37,482 bases of DNA from Streptomyces benahoarensis (GCF_007280575.1 NZ_VKJP01000023.1:1-37482), one strand, 5' to 3'. Counted from the first letter of the stretch, positions 26,903-34,608 are shown. Made by a program: numbers and translations. The notes: generated from the sequence alone by a model not told the origin.

Positions 26903-26965
26903 TGGCGCCATCCCCTCAACGAAAGGGTTCGACGTGCGCGCGGGGTCGTTGATGGGATGGCGCCA
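26903..26965. promoter_or_regulatory. 20-bp-arm inverted repeat covering the GNAT start codon
   Basis: The arm at 26903-26922 (TGGCGCCATCCCCTCAACGA) is the inverse of 26946-26965 with one mismatch, around a 23-nt centre. Each outer end is TGGCGCCA, the same word as in the array at 25588-25617. The right arm includes the GGGA ribosome site and the A of the start ATG. In RNA it would form a very stable hairpin that hides the start; in DNA it could be a large operator. Confidence 0.75.
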
Positions 26966-27399
26966 TGAGTGATCACCTCCGTATCCGTTGTGCCCGCCTC
27001 TCCGACATCGACGCCGTGCTCCGCTTCTGGCGGACGGCCGCGGAGGGCACCAGCATCAGTGACGACCACGAGGGCATGGTCCTTCTGCTGACCCGCGACC
27101 CCGAGTCCCTGCTCCTGGCCGAGCGGGACGGGGAGCTGGCGGGGACGGTCATCGCCGGGTTCGACGGCTGGCGGTGCTCCGCCTACCGGCTGGCGGTCCA
27201 CCCCGGCCACCGCAGGCAGGGCGTCGCGACCGCGCTCATGGACGCGGCGCAGGCACGGTTTCGCGCATTGGGTGGCCGCCGGGTCGACGCGATGGTCCTG
27301 GAGGCCAACGAGCCGGCGCACCGCACCTGGGCCGCCGCGGGCTACCACCGCGAGGACCACTGGCGCCGCTGGGTGAAACCGCTGCCCGTGGAGGGGTGA
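26965..27399 (+). CDS. GNAT-family N-acetyltransferase
   Basis: A 144-residue single-domain acetyl-CoA-dependent acyltransferase. It contains beta strand 1 IRCARLSDIDAVLRFWR, and motif A with LAVHPGHRRQGVATALM at residues 77-92, where RRQGVA holds the pyrophosphate. NEPAHRTWAAAGYHRED is motif B. The family resembles RimI-like or small-molecule acetyltransferases; the substrate is unknown. The ATG at 26965 is the only start that keeps motif spacing, and it sits in the long inverted repeat at 26903-26965. The gene is followed by a 17-bp terminator stem. Confidence 0.9.
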   Translation: MSDHLRIRCARLSDIDAVLRFWRTAAEGTSISDDHEGMVLLLTRDPESLLLAERDGELAGTVIAGFDGWRCSAYRLAVHPGHRRQGVATALMDAAQARFRALGGRRVDAMVLEANEPAHRTWAAAGYHREDHWRRWVKPLPVEG

Positions 27400-27425
27400 G
27401 GCGCCCGGTGCCGTACAGCGAGCCG

Positions 27426-27470
27426 CGGGGGCTTCCCGCCGGGCCGTCCAGGTCCGGCGGGAAGCCCCCG
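27426..27470 (+). terminator. Perfect 17-bp stem terminator after GNAT gene
   Basis: CGGGGGCTTCCCGCCGG (27426-27442) pairs perfectly with 27454-27470 around an 11-nt loop, followed by TTCC and a C-run. It is an exceptionally strong terminator. Confidence 0.88.
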
Positions 27471-27535
27471 TTCCGTGTTCCCCCCTCAACTCGCCTCCCA
27501 CGCCCGCTGGTTGACCCACCGAACTCCCCTATCCC

Positions 27536-27580
27536 CTCCGTATATACATTGCGCGTATACACGCGTTATATAGTCGGCTT
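27536..27580 (+). promoter_or_regulatory. AT-rich promoter/operator region before acyltransferase
   Basis: GTATATACATT, then CGCGT-ATAC-ACGCG (27552-27565), then TTATATAG form an island unlike the surrounding DNA. TATAGT (27569-27574) is a near-consensus -10. The CGCGT/ACGCG dyad with a central GTATAC lies just upstream of it, where a regulator would block RNA polymerase. No good -35 is seen, which suggests an activator or an alternative sigma factor. Confidence 0.5.
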
Positions 27581-27624
27581 TCCCGTCGACCGGCGGGGCG
27601 TTCGACTCGTTCTGGAGGACCACC

Positions 27625-28887
27625 GTGCTCAGGGGCACTTCGCTACTTCCCGCCCGGAAGGGGCGCGCGTCCGCGGCGGACCGGACGGGCGGCGCCCCCC
27701 CGGCCTCGGGCGGCGGGGCGCGGCTGGCCGCCATCGACGGGCTGCGGCTGGTGGCCGCCGCCGCGGTGGCCGCGTACCACTTCCTGGGCACGACCACCCC
27801 GCACTTCTGGGGCGCGTACGACCTGCGGGAGACCGTTCCGGCGCTGCACGAGGTCAGCCGCTACGGCTGGCTCGGGGTGGAGTTCTTCTTCCTGATCAGC
27901 GGGTTCGTGATCTGCATGAGCTGCTGGGGGCGCACCCCGGCGCAGTTCGTCGTCTCGCGCGTGTCCCGGCTGTTCCCCACGTACTGGTGCGCGGTGCTGC
28001 TCGTCATCGCGCTGGTACTGACCGCGCGGGTGGCGCATCTGGACGCGGCGACGCCGATCGATCCGCGGACGGTACTGGGGAATCTGACGATGGCGCCGGG
28101 GCCGATGGGGCTCACGCTGATCGACGGTGTCGCCTGGACGCTGTGGGTGGAGGCGCGCTTCTACCTGTTGATGGCGCTGATGCTCTTCCTCGGGCTCACC
28201 TACCGCCGCATGATCGCGTTCTGCGGCGCCTGGCTGACCCTGGCGCTGCTCGCCCGCGAACTGCACTCCGAGGCGCTCGACGCGGTGGTGCTGAGCCAGT
28301 ACGCGGGCCTGTTCGTCACCGGGATCGCGCTCTACCTGATGCACCGCTTCGGGCAGAACATCGTGCTGTGGCTGCTGGCCGGGTTCGCCTGGTGTTACGA
28401 GCTGACGGTGCTGCACGACCGGGTGGCCGGGCACACCGTGAAGCCCGCCGCGGGCGGGGCGCTCTCCTGGGCCGCGTGCGCCGCGCTGCTGACCTTCTTC
28501 CTCGTCGTGCTGGCGCTCGCAGCGTTCGGCCCGCTGGCCCGGATACGGTGGCGCGCCCTCGTGACGGCGGGCGCGCTCACCTATCCGTTCTATCTGGTGC
28601 ACCAGAGCATCGGCGTGCCGGTGGCCAAGGGGCTGCTCCAGGTGGCTCCGGGCCTGGGTCTGCTGCCGTCCGTGGCGGCGGGCCTCGCCTTCGCCCTGCT
28701 GCTGGCCTACGCCCTGTACCGCCTCGTCGACCGGCCCGCCGGGCGGATCCTGCGGCACCACCTCACCCGGGGGATGAACGTGACGGACCACCGCACGACC
28801 GGCCGGAGCGGCACCGGCGCACCGCCGCGGCAGCCCGCGGCGAGCGGCGCGGAGGCGGCCGCGCGGCCGGTGCCCAGCGGCGTGTGA
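27625..28887 (+). CDS. Membrane acyltransferase (acyltransferase-3 / OafA-YrhL family)
   Basis: A 420-residue integral membrane O-acyltransferase with about ten hydrophobic segments. The early DGLRLVAAAAVAAYHFLG has the conserved His (His52). GWLGVEFFFLISGFVICMS is the next hallmark, and VSRLFPTYWCAV matches the family's R-x-x-R-xFP-x-YW pattern. Such enzymes transfer acetyl or other acyl groups to envelope sugars, lipids or antibiotics. Both ends (about 35 and 50 residues) are soluble and low complexity. The GTG at 27625 has GGAGG six bases upstream. It is monocistronic, between two strong terminators. Confidence 0.92.
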   Translation: MLRGTSLLPARKGRASAADRTGGAPPASGGGARLAAIDGLRLVAAAAVAAYHFLGTTTPHFWGAYDLRETVPALHEVSRYGWLGVEFFFLISGFVICMSCWGRTPAQFVVSRVSRLFPTYWCAVLLVIALVLTARVAHLDAATPIDPRTVLGNLTMAPGPMGLTLIDGVAWTLWVEARFYLLMALMLFLGLTYRRMIAFCGAWLTLALLARELHSEALDAVVLSQYAGLFVTGIALYLMHRFGQNIVLWLLAGFAWCYELTVLHDRVAGHTVKPAAGGALSWAACAALLTFFLVVLALAAFGPLARIRWRALVTAGALTYPFYLVHQSIGVPVAKGLLQVAPGLGLLPSVAAGLAFALLLAYALYRLVDRPAGRILRHHLTRGMNVTDHRTTGRSGTGAPPRQPAASGAEAAARPVPSGV

Positions 28888-28927
28888 CGCGAGCGGGACC
28901 GGCGCGCGAGCACACACGGAACAGCAC

Positions 28928-28957
28928 AAGGGGCCGCCTCCCGGGAGGCGGCCCCTT
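28928..28957. terminator. Perfect 30-bp palindromic terminator
   Basis: AAGGGGCCGCCTCC (28928-28941), CG, then the exact inverse (28944-28957) ending CCCCTT. It lies 40 bp after the acyltransferase stop. Its symmetric A/T ends allow it to work in both directions. Confidence 0.88.
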
Positions 28958-28974
28958 ACGTGTGCCCGATAACC

Positions 28975-29182
28975 CCGCACCGCACGCACCGCCCCGCCTT
29001 TTGCTGATCCTTTACCATGGTGGGGTCTCTTCCCTCGTACGCAGGCGCACACGGTGCCCCGTACGCCCCCAGCGAAAGGTGTGTGAACGTCCAGCCATGG
29101 GCGAACCTCCCAGTTGCCGAGCCTGCTCCCGGCAGAGCGCGAACCTCCGGACCCTGTTCGATCATGGGACGGAGGTGACCCG
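28975..29182 (+). other. Structured leader of the CNNM/CorC gene pair
   Basis: The leader has several possible stems. CGTACG (29036-29041) / CGTACG (29060-29065) has inner GG-GCA / TGC-CC pairing. TGCCG / CGGCA lies at about 29115-29134. A 10-bp direct repeat, GCGAACCTCC, occurs at 29101-29110 and 29139-29148. A 29-codon open frame at 29097-29186 (MGEPPSCRACSRQ...) ends in an ATGA overlap with the next gene. I do not recognise an M-box, ydaO or yybP element. It is a possible cation-responsive leader; no proof. Confidence 0.4.
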
Positions 29183-30526
29183 ATGACCGAGCTGCTCCTC
29201 CTGGCCCTGGCTCTCCTTCTGACGCTGGCCTGCGGCGTCTTCGTCGCGGCCGAGTTCTCGTTGACGACCGTCGAGCGCAGCGATCTCGAACGCGCCGTGG
29301 AGCGCGGCGAGCGCGGCGCGGAGAGCGCGCTCAAGGCCGTCCGCCGCCTGACCTTCCAGCTCTCCGGCGCCCAGCTGGGCATCACCGTGACCGGCCTGGT
29401 CATCGGCATGCTCTCCAAACCGGCCCTGGCCACCCTGCTCGCCGGACCGCTCGACGCGGCCGGGCTGCCGGACGCCGCCGCCCAGTCCGTGGCGCTGATC
29501 CTCGGCACGGCGCTCTCCACCGTCGTCCTGATGGTCGTCGGCGAGCTGGTCCCCAAGAACTGGGCGATCTCCAGCCCGCTGCCCGTCGCGAAGCGGGTCG
29601 CGGGGGTGCAGCGGGCGTTCAGCGCCGCGTTCTCCCCGTTCATCGGCCATCTCAACGCCACCGCGAACCGCACCGTGCGCCGGATGGGGCTGGAGCCCGC
29701 CGAGGAGCTGGCCTCCGCCCGCGGGCCGCAGGAGCTGGTGGCGCTGGCCCGGCACTCCGCCAAGGAGGGCGCGCTGGAGCCGGACACCGCCGAGCTGTTC
29801 GTCCGCACCCTCAACCTCCCCGGTCTCACCGCCGAGAACGTCATGACGCCCCGCGTCCAGGTCACCGCCCTGGACGTGCAGGCCAACGCCGAGGACGTCG
29901 CCAACGCGACGCGGGCGACCGGCCTGTCCCGCTTCCCCGTCTACCGCGGCGGCCTCGACAGCGTCGTCGGCGTCGCGCACATCAAGGACGTGCTGGCCAT
30001 CCCGGCCGGGCTGCGCACCCGCCGCCCGGTGTCCGAGCTGCTGCGCGAACCGCTGCTGGTCCCGGCGACGCTGCCGGTCGACCAGCTCCTGGACCGGCTC
30101 TCCGGCAAGCGCACCATGGCCGTGGTCATCGACGAGTACGGCGGCACCGCGGGCGTCGTCACCCTGGAGGACATCGTCGAGGAGGTGGTCGGCGAGGTCC
30201 GTGACGAGCACGACCCGATGGAGACCCCCGACCTCGCCGCGGCGGGCAGCGACCCCGAGGGCCGCGTTCTCTACCACGCGGACGGCGCCGCCCGCACCGA
30301 CCAGCTCGCCCGCATCGGACTGCGGCTGCCCGAGGGCCCGTACGAGACGCTGGCCGGGGTGATCGCCGCCGGTCTCGGCCGGATCCCGGCCGAGGGCGAC
30401 ACGCTGGAAGTGGCGGGCTGGACCATGGACGTGCTCGACGCGTCCGGGCGACGCGCCGCGCGGGTGCTGCTGCACGCGCCGGCCGCGGAGCCGCCCGGTG
30501 AGCCGGGACGGGAGGCCGCGCGATGA
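29183..30526 (+). CDS. CNNM/CorC-type membrane protein with CBS pair (hemolysin family)
   Basis: A 447-residue membrane protein of the DUF21-CBS-CorC_HlyC family; members are linked to magnesium or other divalent-cation export and tolerance. The N-terminal DUF21 region (1 to about 170) has about four hydrophobic segments, opening LLLLALALLLTLACGVFVAAEFS, with VVGELVPKNWAI near its end. The CBS pair (about 205-335) includes VMTPRVQVTALDVQ and VIDEYGGTAGVVTLEDIVEEVVGEVRDEHD, the acidic helix typical of the family. The CorC_HlyC domain closes the protein. The ATG at 29183 has GGAGGTGA upstream. It overlaps the next, related gene by 4 bp (ATGA). Confidence 0.93.
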   Translation: MTELLLLALALLLTLACGVFVAAEFSLTTVERSDLERAVERGERGAESALKAVRRLTFQLSGAQLGITVTGLVIGMLSKPALATLLAGPLDAAGLPDAAAQSVALILGTALSTVVLMVVGELVPKNWAISSPLPVAKRVAGVQRAFSAAFSPFIGHLNATANRTVRRMGLEPAEELASARGPQELVALARHSAKEGALEPDTAELFVRTLNLPGLTAENVMTPRVQVTALDVQANAEDVANATRATGLSRFPVYRGGLDSVVGVAHIKDVLAIPAGLRTRRPVSELLREPLLVPATLPVDQLLDRLSGKRTMAVVIDEYGGTAGVVTLEDIVEEVVGEVRDEHDPMETPDLAAAGSDPEGRVLYHADGAARTDQLARIGLRLPEGPYETLAGVIAAGLGRIPAEGDTLEVAGWTMDVLDASGRRAARVLLHAPAAEPPGEPGREAAR

Positions 30527-31542
30527 CCGTGCTACAGATCTTCGTCGGCCTGCTCACCCTCGTCGTCAACGCGTTCTTCGTGGGCGCCGAGTTCGCGCTG
30601 ATCTCGGTGCGCCGCAGCCAGATCGAGCCGCACGCCGACGAGGGCGACCGCCGCGCGCACCGCGTGCTGTGGGGGCTCCAGCACGTCTCGGCGCTGCTGG
30701 CCACCGCCCAGCTCGGCATCACGCTGTGCACGCTGGTGCTGGGCGCGGTCGCCGAACCGGCCATCGCGCATCTGCTGGAGCCGGTCTTCGACGCGGTGTC
30801 CGTGCCGGACGCGCTGGTCCACCCGGTCTCGTTCGTGATCGCGCTGGCGCTCGCGACCTATCTGCACATGCTCTTCGGCGAGATGGTGCCGAAGAACGTG
30901 GCGCTGGCCGAGCCGGTGCGCACCGCGCTGCTGCTGGGGCCGCCGCTGGTGGCGCTGACCCGCGCGCTGCGCCCGGTGATCTTCGCGGTGAACAAGCTGG
31001 CCAACGGGGCGCTCCGGCTGTTGCGGGTCGAGGTCAAGGACGAGGTCACGGCGACGTTCTCGGACGATCAGCTGGCCCGGATGGTCGACGATTCGCGTGC
31101 GGCGGGGCTGCTGGACGAGCGCGCCAAGGAGCGGCTGCGGGACGCCCTGGAGCTGGGCCGGCGGCCGGTGCGCGATGTGGTGCTGCCGGTGGAGAAGGTC
31201 GTCTCGGCCGGTCTGGGGATCACCCCGGAGGGCCTGGAGCGGCTGGCCGCCGCGTCCGGGTTCTCGCGCTTCCCGGTCGTCGACGACACCCACCGGATCC
31301 TGGGATATCTGCACGTCAAGGACGCCCTGGACGCCATTCCGCGGGACGTGCCGTTCCCGGTGCCGGCGATGCGGCCGATCGCCCGGGTGCGCGCCGCGAC
31401 CCCGCTGGACGATGTGCTGACCGCGATGCGCGGCTCCCGGACACATCTGGCGGCGGTCATCGGCGACGGCGGCACGCTGGCCGGACTGGTGACGATGGAG
31501 GACGTCCTGCGCGAACTGGTCCTGCAACAGCCGACGGCCTGA
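30523..31542 (+). CDS. Second CNNM-type membrane protein with CBS pair
   Basis: A 339-residue paralogue of the preceding protein, lacking the C-terminal CorC_HlyC domain. It has a DUF21 membrane part (LQIFVGLLTLVVNAFFVGAEFA; LFGEMVPKNVAL) and a CBS pair (DVVLPVEKVVSAGLGI to GTLAGLVTMEDVLRELV). The first CBS repeat lacks the long acidic linker seen in its neighbour. Translational coupling (ATGA) and different domain ends suggest that the two work as a heteromer, as adjacent pairs in many actinobacteria do. A 12-bp stem terminator follows. Confidence 0.92.
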   Translation: MTVLQIFVGLLTLVVNAFFVGAEFALISVRRSQIEPHADEGDRRAHRVLWGLQHVSALLATAQLGITLCTLVLGAVAEPAIAHLLEPVFDAVSVPDALVHPVSFVIALALATYLHMLFGEMVPKNVALAEPVRTALLLGPPLVALTRALRPVIFAVNKLANGALRLLRVEVKDEVTATFSDDQLARMVDDSRAAGLLDERAKERLRDALELGRRPVRDVVLPVEKVVSAGLGITPEGLERLAAASGFSRFPVVDDTHRILGYLHVKDALDAIPRDVPFPVPAMRPIARVRAATPLDDVLTAMRGSRTHLAAVIGDGGTLAGLVTMEDVLRELVLQQPTA

Positions 31543-31543
31543 G

Positions 31544-31584
31544 CCCGTCCGGGCCGAACCACACCCCCGTACGGCCCGGACGGG
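31544..31584 (+). terminator. 12-bp stem terminator after the CNNM pair
   Basis: CCCGTCCGGGCC (31544-31555) pairs perfectly with GGCCCGGACGGG (31573-31584) over a 17-nt loop. It starts one base after the stop codon. Confidence 0.75.
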
Positions 31585-31603
31585 GCCCCTCACCACCCAC
31601 CGT

Positions 31604-31639
31604 CTGACCGGTCGGTTAGTTTACTGACCGATCGGTCAG
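31604..31639. promoter_or_regulatory. Double TetR-type operator before FAD monooxygenase
   Basis: CTGACCGATCGGTCAG (31624-31639) is a perfect 16-bp palindrome. CTGACCGGTCGGTTAG (31604-31619) is a near copy 20 bp away, two helical turns. TTAGTTTA lies between them. The word ACCGGTCGGT recurs at 33715-33724 in front of the TetR gene. Confidence 0.78.
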
Positions 31640-31726
31640 GCGTGGTGCGCCGACGGCGTGCCGTACGCCCTGGCCGGTCGCTCCGCCGTGGCGTACGACC
31701 GCGGCCGACACCGAGGGGGCACGGAA

Positions 31727-32950
31727 ATGGCACGCACCACCTGCTGCATCGCGGGCGGCGGACCCGCCGGGATGATGCTCGGCCTGCTGCTGGCCAGGGC
31801 GGGGCTGAAGGTCACCGTCCTGGAGAAACACCCCGACTTCCTGCGCGATTTCCGCGGCGACACCGTCCACCCCTCCACGCTGCGCCTCCTCGACGAACTG
31901 GGGCTCGGCGCGGAGTTCGCCAAGATCCCGTTCCCGCGGCTGGAGGAGATGCGGGTCCGGATCGACGACACCAGCGTCGTGATGGCCGATATGCGGCGCC
32001 TGCCCGGCCGTCATCCGTACATCGCGATGGTGCCGCAGTGGGACTTCCTCGATCTGCTCGCCCGCGCCGCGGCCGCCGAGCCCTCCTTCGAACTGCGGAT
32101 GTGCACCGAGGTCACCGGCCTGCTGACCGAGGGCGGCCGGGTGACCGGCGTCCGCCTCCGCGACGCGGACGGCCGCGACGGCACCCTCACCGCCGACCTC
32201 ACCGTCGCCTGCGACGGCCGCGGCTCGGCCGTGGCGGCCGCCGCCGGGCTGCGCCAGGAACTGTTCGACGTACCGATGGACGTGTGGCAGGTACGGGTCG
32301 ACGCCCCGGCCGACGCCGTCACGTCCGGCCGGGTCGTCGCCCGCTTCGGCGGCGGGCAGGCCGCCGTCACGATGGACCGCGGCGACTACTTCCAGACGTC
32401 GTACCTGATCGGCAAGGGCCGCGACGCCGAGCTGCGGCGCCACGACGTCCAGTGGTTGCGCGACCGGCTCGGCGCGCTCTTCGGCTGGGACGCGCGGGTG
32501 ACCGGCACGATCGGCTCCTGGGACGACGTCAAGCTGCTGGAGGTCACCTTCGGGCGGCTGCGCCGCTGGTACCGGCCGGGGCTGCTCTGCATCGGGGACG
32601 CGGCGCACACCATGTCGCCGGTGGGCGGCGTCGGCGTCAACCTCGCGCTGCAGGACGCCGTCGCGGCCGCCCGGATCCTCGCCGGTCCGCTGCGCGCGGG
32701 CACCCTCTCCGTCCGCGACCTGGCGCGCGTCCAGCGCCGTCGGCGACTGCCGCTGACCGTCGCGCAGAAGGCCCAGCACACCGAGCACGGGCTGATCACC
32801 GCCGCCCTCGACGGCACCCTCGACGCGCACCGTCTGCCGCCGATGCTGCGACTGCTGCGCCGGGTGCCGCCGCTGCGGACGGTCACCGGCTATCTGGGCG
32901 CCATCGGGATCCGCCCGGAACACGCCCCGCCGTTCGCCCGGCGGGGATGA
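31727..32950 (+). CDS. FAD-dependent aromatic-type monooxygenase
   Basis: A 407-residue group-A flavoprotein hydroxylase (PHBH fold). The Rossmann GGGPAGMM is at 10-17, with the ribose-binding Glu in VTVLEKH. The middle 'DG' motif is ACDGRGS. The FAD-ribityl 'GD' motif is CIGDAAHTMSPVGGVGVNLALQDA, split by its turn. These fit NAD(P)H-dependent oxygenases of aromatic compounds or drugs, including rifampicin- and tetracycline-type inactivating enzymes; the substrate is not readable. The ATG at 31727 begins the Rossmann strand; upstream GAGGGGG is a little distant. The TetR operator pair at 31604-31639 and the convergent TetR gene suggest induction by a small molecule. Confidence 0.9.
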   Translation: MARTTCCIAGGGPAGMMLGLLLARAGLKVTVLEKHPDFLRDFRGDTVHPSTLRLLDELGLGAEFAKIPFPRLEEMRVRIDDTSVVMADMRRLPGRHPYIAMVPQWDFLDLLARAAAAEPSFELRMCTEVTGLLTEGGRVTGVRLRDADGRDGTLTADLTVACDGRGSAVAAAAGLRQELFDVPMDVWQVRVDAPADAVTSGRVVARFGGGQAAVTMDRGDYFQTSYLIGKGRDAELRRHDVQWLRDRLGALFGWDARVTGTIGSWDDVKLLEVTFGRLRRWYRPGLLCIGDAAHTMSPVGGVGVNLALQDAVAAARILAGPLRAGTLSVRDLARVQRRRRLPLTVAQKAQHTEHGLITAALDGTLDAHRLPPMLRLLRRVPPLRTVTGYLGAIGIRPEHAPPFARRG

Positions 32951-32955
32951 GCGGT

Positions 32956-32992
32956 CCGGGGCGCGGGCCGTACGGGGTCCGGCCGCGCCCCG
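32956..32992. terminator. Terminator between convergent monooxygenase and TetR genes
   Basis: An arm reading CCGGGGCGCG-GCC (one bulged G, 32956-32969) pairs with GGCCGCGCCCCGG (about 32981-32992). The loop is about 11 nt. It serves both convergent genes. Confidence 0.6.
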
Positions 32993-33059
32993 GGCCGAGG
33001 ACGCACGGGGGCGGGCGGATGCGGGCCGGGCGGTGCGGGCCCGGCGGCCCACATCCCGT

Positions 33060-33683
33060 TCAGTCCCGGGGCTCGATCGCGTACCGCGTGAACGTCTCCA
33101 GCTCGGCGGTGGCCGCGTCCAGATCGAGGTCGGGGTGGGCCAGCCAGTGGGCGATCACGCCGTCGATGGCGCCGCCGATGGCGAGCGCGACGGTCCGGGT
33201 GTCGCACCGCCGCAACCGTCCGGCGTCCTGACCGGCGGCGAGCAGCGCGGCCAGGAACTGCCAGCGGCCGTGGGTGTCGTGCGAGCCGGGTGTCTTGAGC
33301 CGGGTGCCGCCCTCGTCGTCGAGCAGCATCTCGGTGATCACGCGGACGTGGCTGCGGTGGGCCTGCTGGTAGCCGACCATCGCCCGGACGTAGGCGAGCA
33401 CCGCGTCCCGCGGATCGCTCTCCTTCGCCACCTGCTCGGTGACGTACGCGGCGAACGCCTCCAGGACCTGGGTGAGCGTGGCGCGGGTGAGGTTGTCCTT
33501 GGAGGAGAAGTGGTAGAGAACGGCCGCCTTGGACAGGCCCGCGCGCTCCGCGATGGCGGCGAGCGAGGTCGCCGGGTAGCCGCGGGTCGCGATCAGCTCG
33601 ATCGTGCAGTCGATCAGCTGCTGCTTGCGGGCGCTCTCCGTGAAGGTCGGCGTGGCGCCGCCCGCGCCGCGGCGAGGCGTCAT
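33060..33683 (-). CDS. TetR-family repressor
   Basis: A 207-residue TetR-family repressor. The helix-turn-helix at residues about 40-62 is TSLAAIAERAGLSKAAVLYHF followed by SSKDNL. The helical ligand domain ends with WLAHPDLDLDAATAELETFTRYA. The ATG at 33683 has GAGGAGG upstream; an in-frame GTG at 33716 has none. ACCGGTCGGT at 33715-33724, in its promoter, also occurs in the operator pair upstream of the monooxygenase. It therefore probably represses both itself and that gene. Confidence 0.92.
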   Translation of the reverse strand: MTPRRGAGGATPTFTESARKQQLIDCTIELIATRGYPATSLAAIAERAGLSKAAVLYHFSSKDNLTRATLTQVLEAFAAYVTEQVAKESDPRDAVLAYVRAMVGYQQAHRSHVRVITEMLLDDEGGTRLKTPGSHDTHGRWQFLAALLAAGQDAGRLRRCDTRTVALAIGGAIDGVIAHWLAHPDLDLDAATAELETFTRYAIEPRD

Positions 33684-33714
33684 CGCGGACCCGCCCTCCT
33701 CGTTCGTTGTGCAC

Positions 33715-33724
33715 ACCGGTCGGT
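33715..33724. promoter_or_regulatory. TetR operator half/whole site before the TetR gene
   Basis: ACCGGTCGGT is identical to 31607-31616 in the monooxygenase operator. It lies 31 bp upstream of the TetR start and 37 bp upstream of the divergent SGNH hydrolase gene, so that gene might also be affected. Confidence 0.6.
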
Positions 33725-33760
33725 AGGTGACGGTACACCGCGGGATAGGATCGCCGCGCC

Positions 33761-34531
33761 ATGGAGATGAATGCCCATTACACCAGTTTTGTCGCGGTCG
33801 GCGACAGCTTCACCGAGGGAATGTCGGACGGCCTGCCGGACGGCTCCTACCGCGGCTGGGCCGACCTGCTCGCGGCCCGCCTCGCCGCCCGTACGCCCGG
33901 CTTCCGCTACGCCAACCTCGCCGTCCGCGGCAAGCTCATCGGGCAGATCGCCGACGATCAGGCCGGGCCCGCGGCGGCGATGGGCGCCGATCTGGTGACG
34001 ATGGTCGGCGGGCTCAACGACGTACTGCGGCCCACATGCGATGTGGCGCAGGTGTGCGAACGGTTCTCCGCCGCGGCGGCGGTCCTCGCCAGGGGAGGCG
34101 GGCAGCTGGTGCTGATGCGCAGCCCTGGCCGTCAGGGCCCGGTCCTGGAGCGCTTCCGGCCGCGGATGGAGGAGCTGTACGCGCACATCGACGCGGTCGC
34201 CGCCCGGCACGGCGCGCTCGTCGTCGATCTGTACGCGTCCCGGGCGCTGGCCGATCCGCGGATGTGGGCCGACGACCGGCTGCACCTCAACGCCGAGGGC
34301 CACCGGCGGGTGGCGGAGGCCGTCTGGCAGACACTGGGGTTCGGCGCGGAGAACGACTGGGACGCCCCGCTGCCGCCCGCGGTGGCGCCGGGCTGGCGGG
34401 CGCGCCGCTCAGCGGATGCGCGGTTCGCGCGCGAGCATCTGGTGCCGTGGATCAGCCGTCGGCTGACCGGCCGCTCCTCCGGGGACGGCCGCCCCGCCAA
34501 GCGGCCCGCGCTGCTGCCGTACGACGGCTGA
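33761..34531 (+). CDS. SGNH/GDSL-family hydrolase
   Basis: A 256-residue esterase-type SGNH hydrolase with no signal peptide, so probably cytoplasmic. Block I is GDSFTEG at 14-20 (Ser16). Block II is the Gly region NLAVRGK. Block III is GGLND with the Asn. Block V is ADDRLHLNAEGH with the catalytic Asp and His. The last 45 residues are basic and unlike the family core. The ATG at 33761 has AGGA ten bases upstream; another ATG at 33767 is possible. It is divergent from the TetR gene. The substrate is unknown. Confidence 0.9.
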   Translation: MEMNAHYTSFVAVGDSFTEGMSDGLPDGSYRGWADLLAARLAARTPGFRYANLAVRGKLIGQIADDQAGPAAAMGADLVTMVGGLNDVLRPTCDVAQVCERFSAAAAVLARGGGQLVLMRSPGRQGPVLERFRPRMEELYAHIDAVAARHGALVVDLYASRALADPRMWADDRLHLNAEGHRRVAEAVWQTLGFGAENDWDAPLPPAVAPGWRARRSADARFAREHLVPWISRRLTGRSSGDGRPAKRPALLPYDG

Positions 34532-34608
34532 GCGGCCGGCGGCCACCGGCGGCGGACCTGGAGGAACGTACAGCCGGGACCGGGGCGCCAGCCTGCGGAA
34601 AGCGACAG

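Noticed and set aside
26903-26965. Insertion-sequence ends (terminal inverted repeats)
   Set aside because: The arms enclose only 23 bp, no target duplication is seen, and the repeat overlaps a gene start, so a regulatory role is likelier.
28975-29182. M-box or yybP-ykoY metal riboswitch before the CNNM genes
   Set aside because: None of the conserved blocks of either class was found by eye. Only generic stems and a direct repeat are present.
27174-29186. 670-codon plus-strand frame overlapping GNAT and acyltransferase genes
   Set aside because: It is a shadow of two real genes in other frames. Only its last 29 codons (29097-29186) were kept as a possible leader frame.
31642-33231. 529-codon plus-strand frame across the monooxygenase and TetR genes
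   Set aside because: Arg/Pro/Gly-rich frame-shifted shadow with no recognisable domain and no ribosome site.
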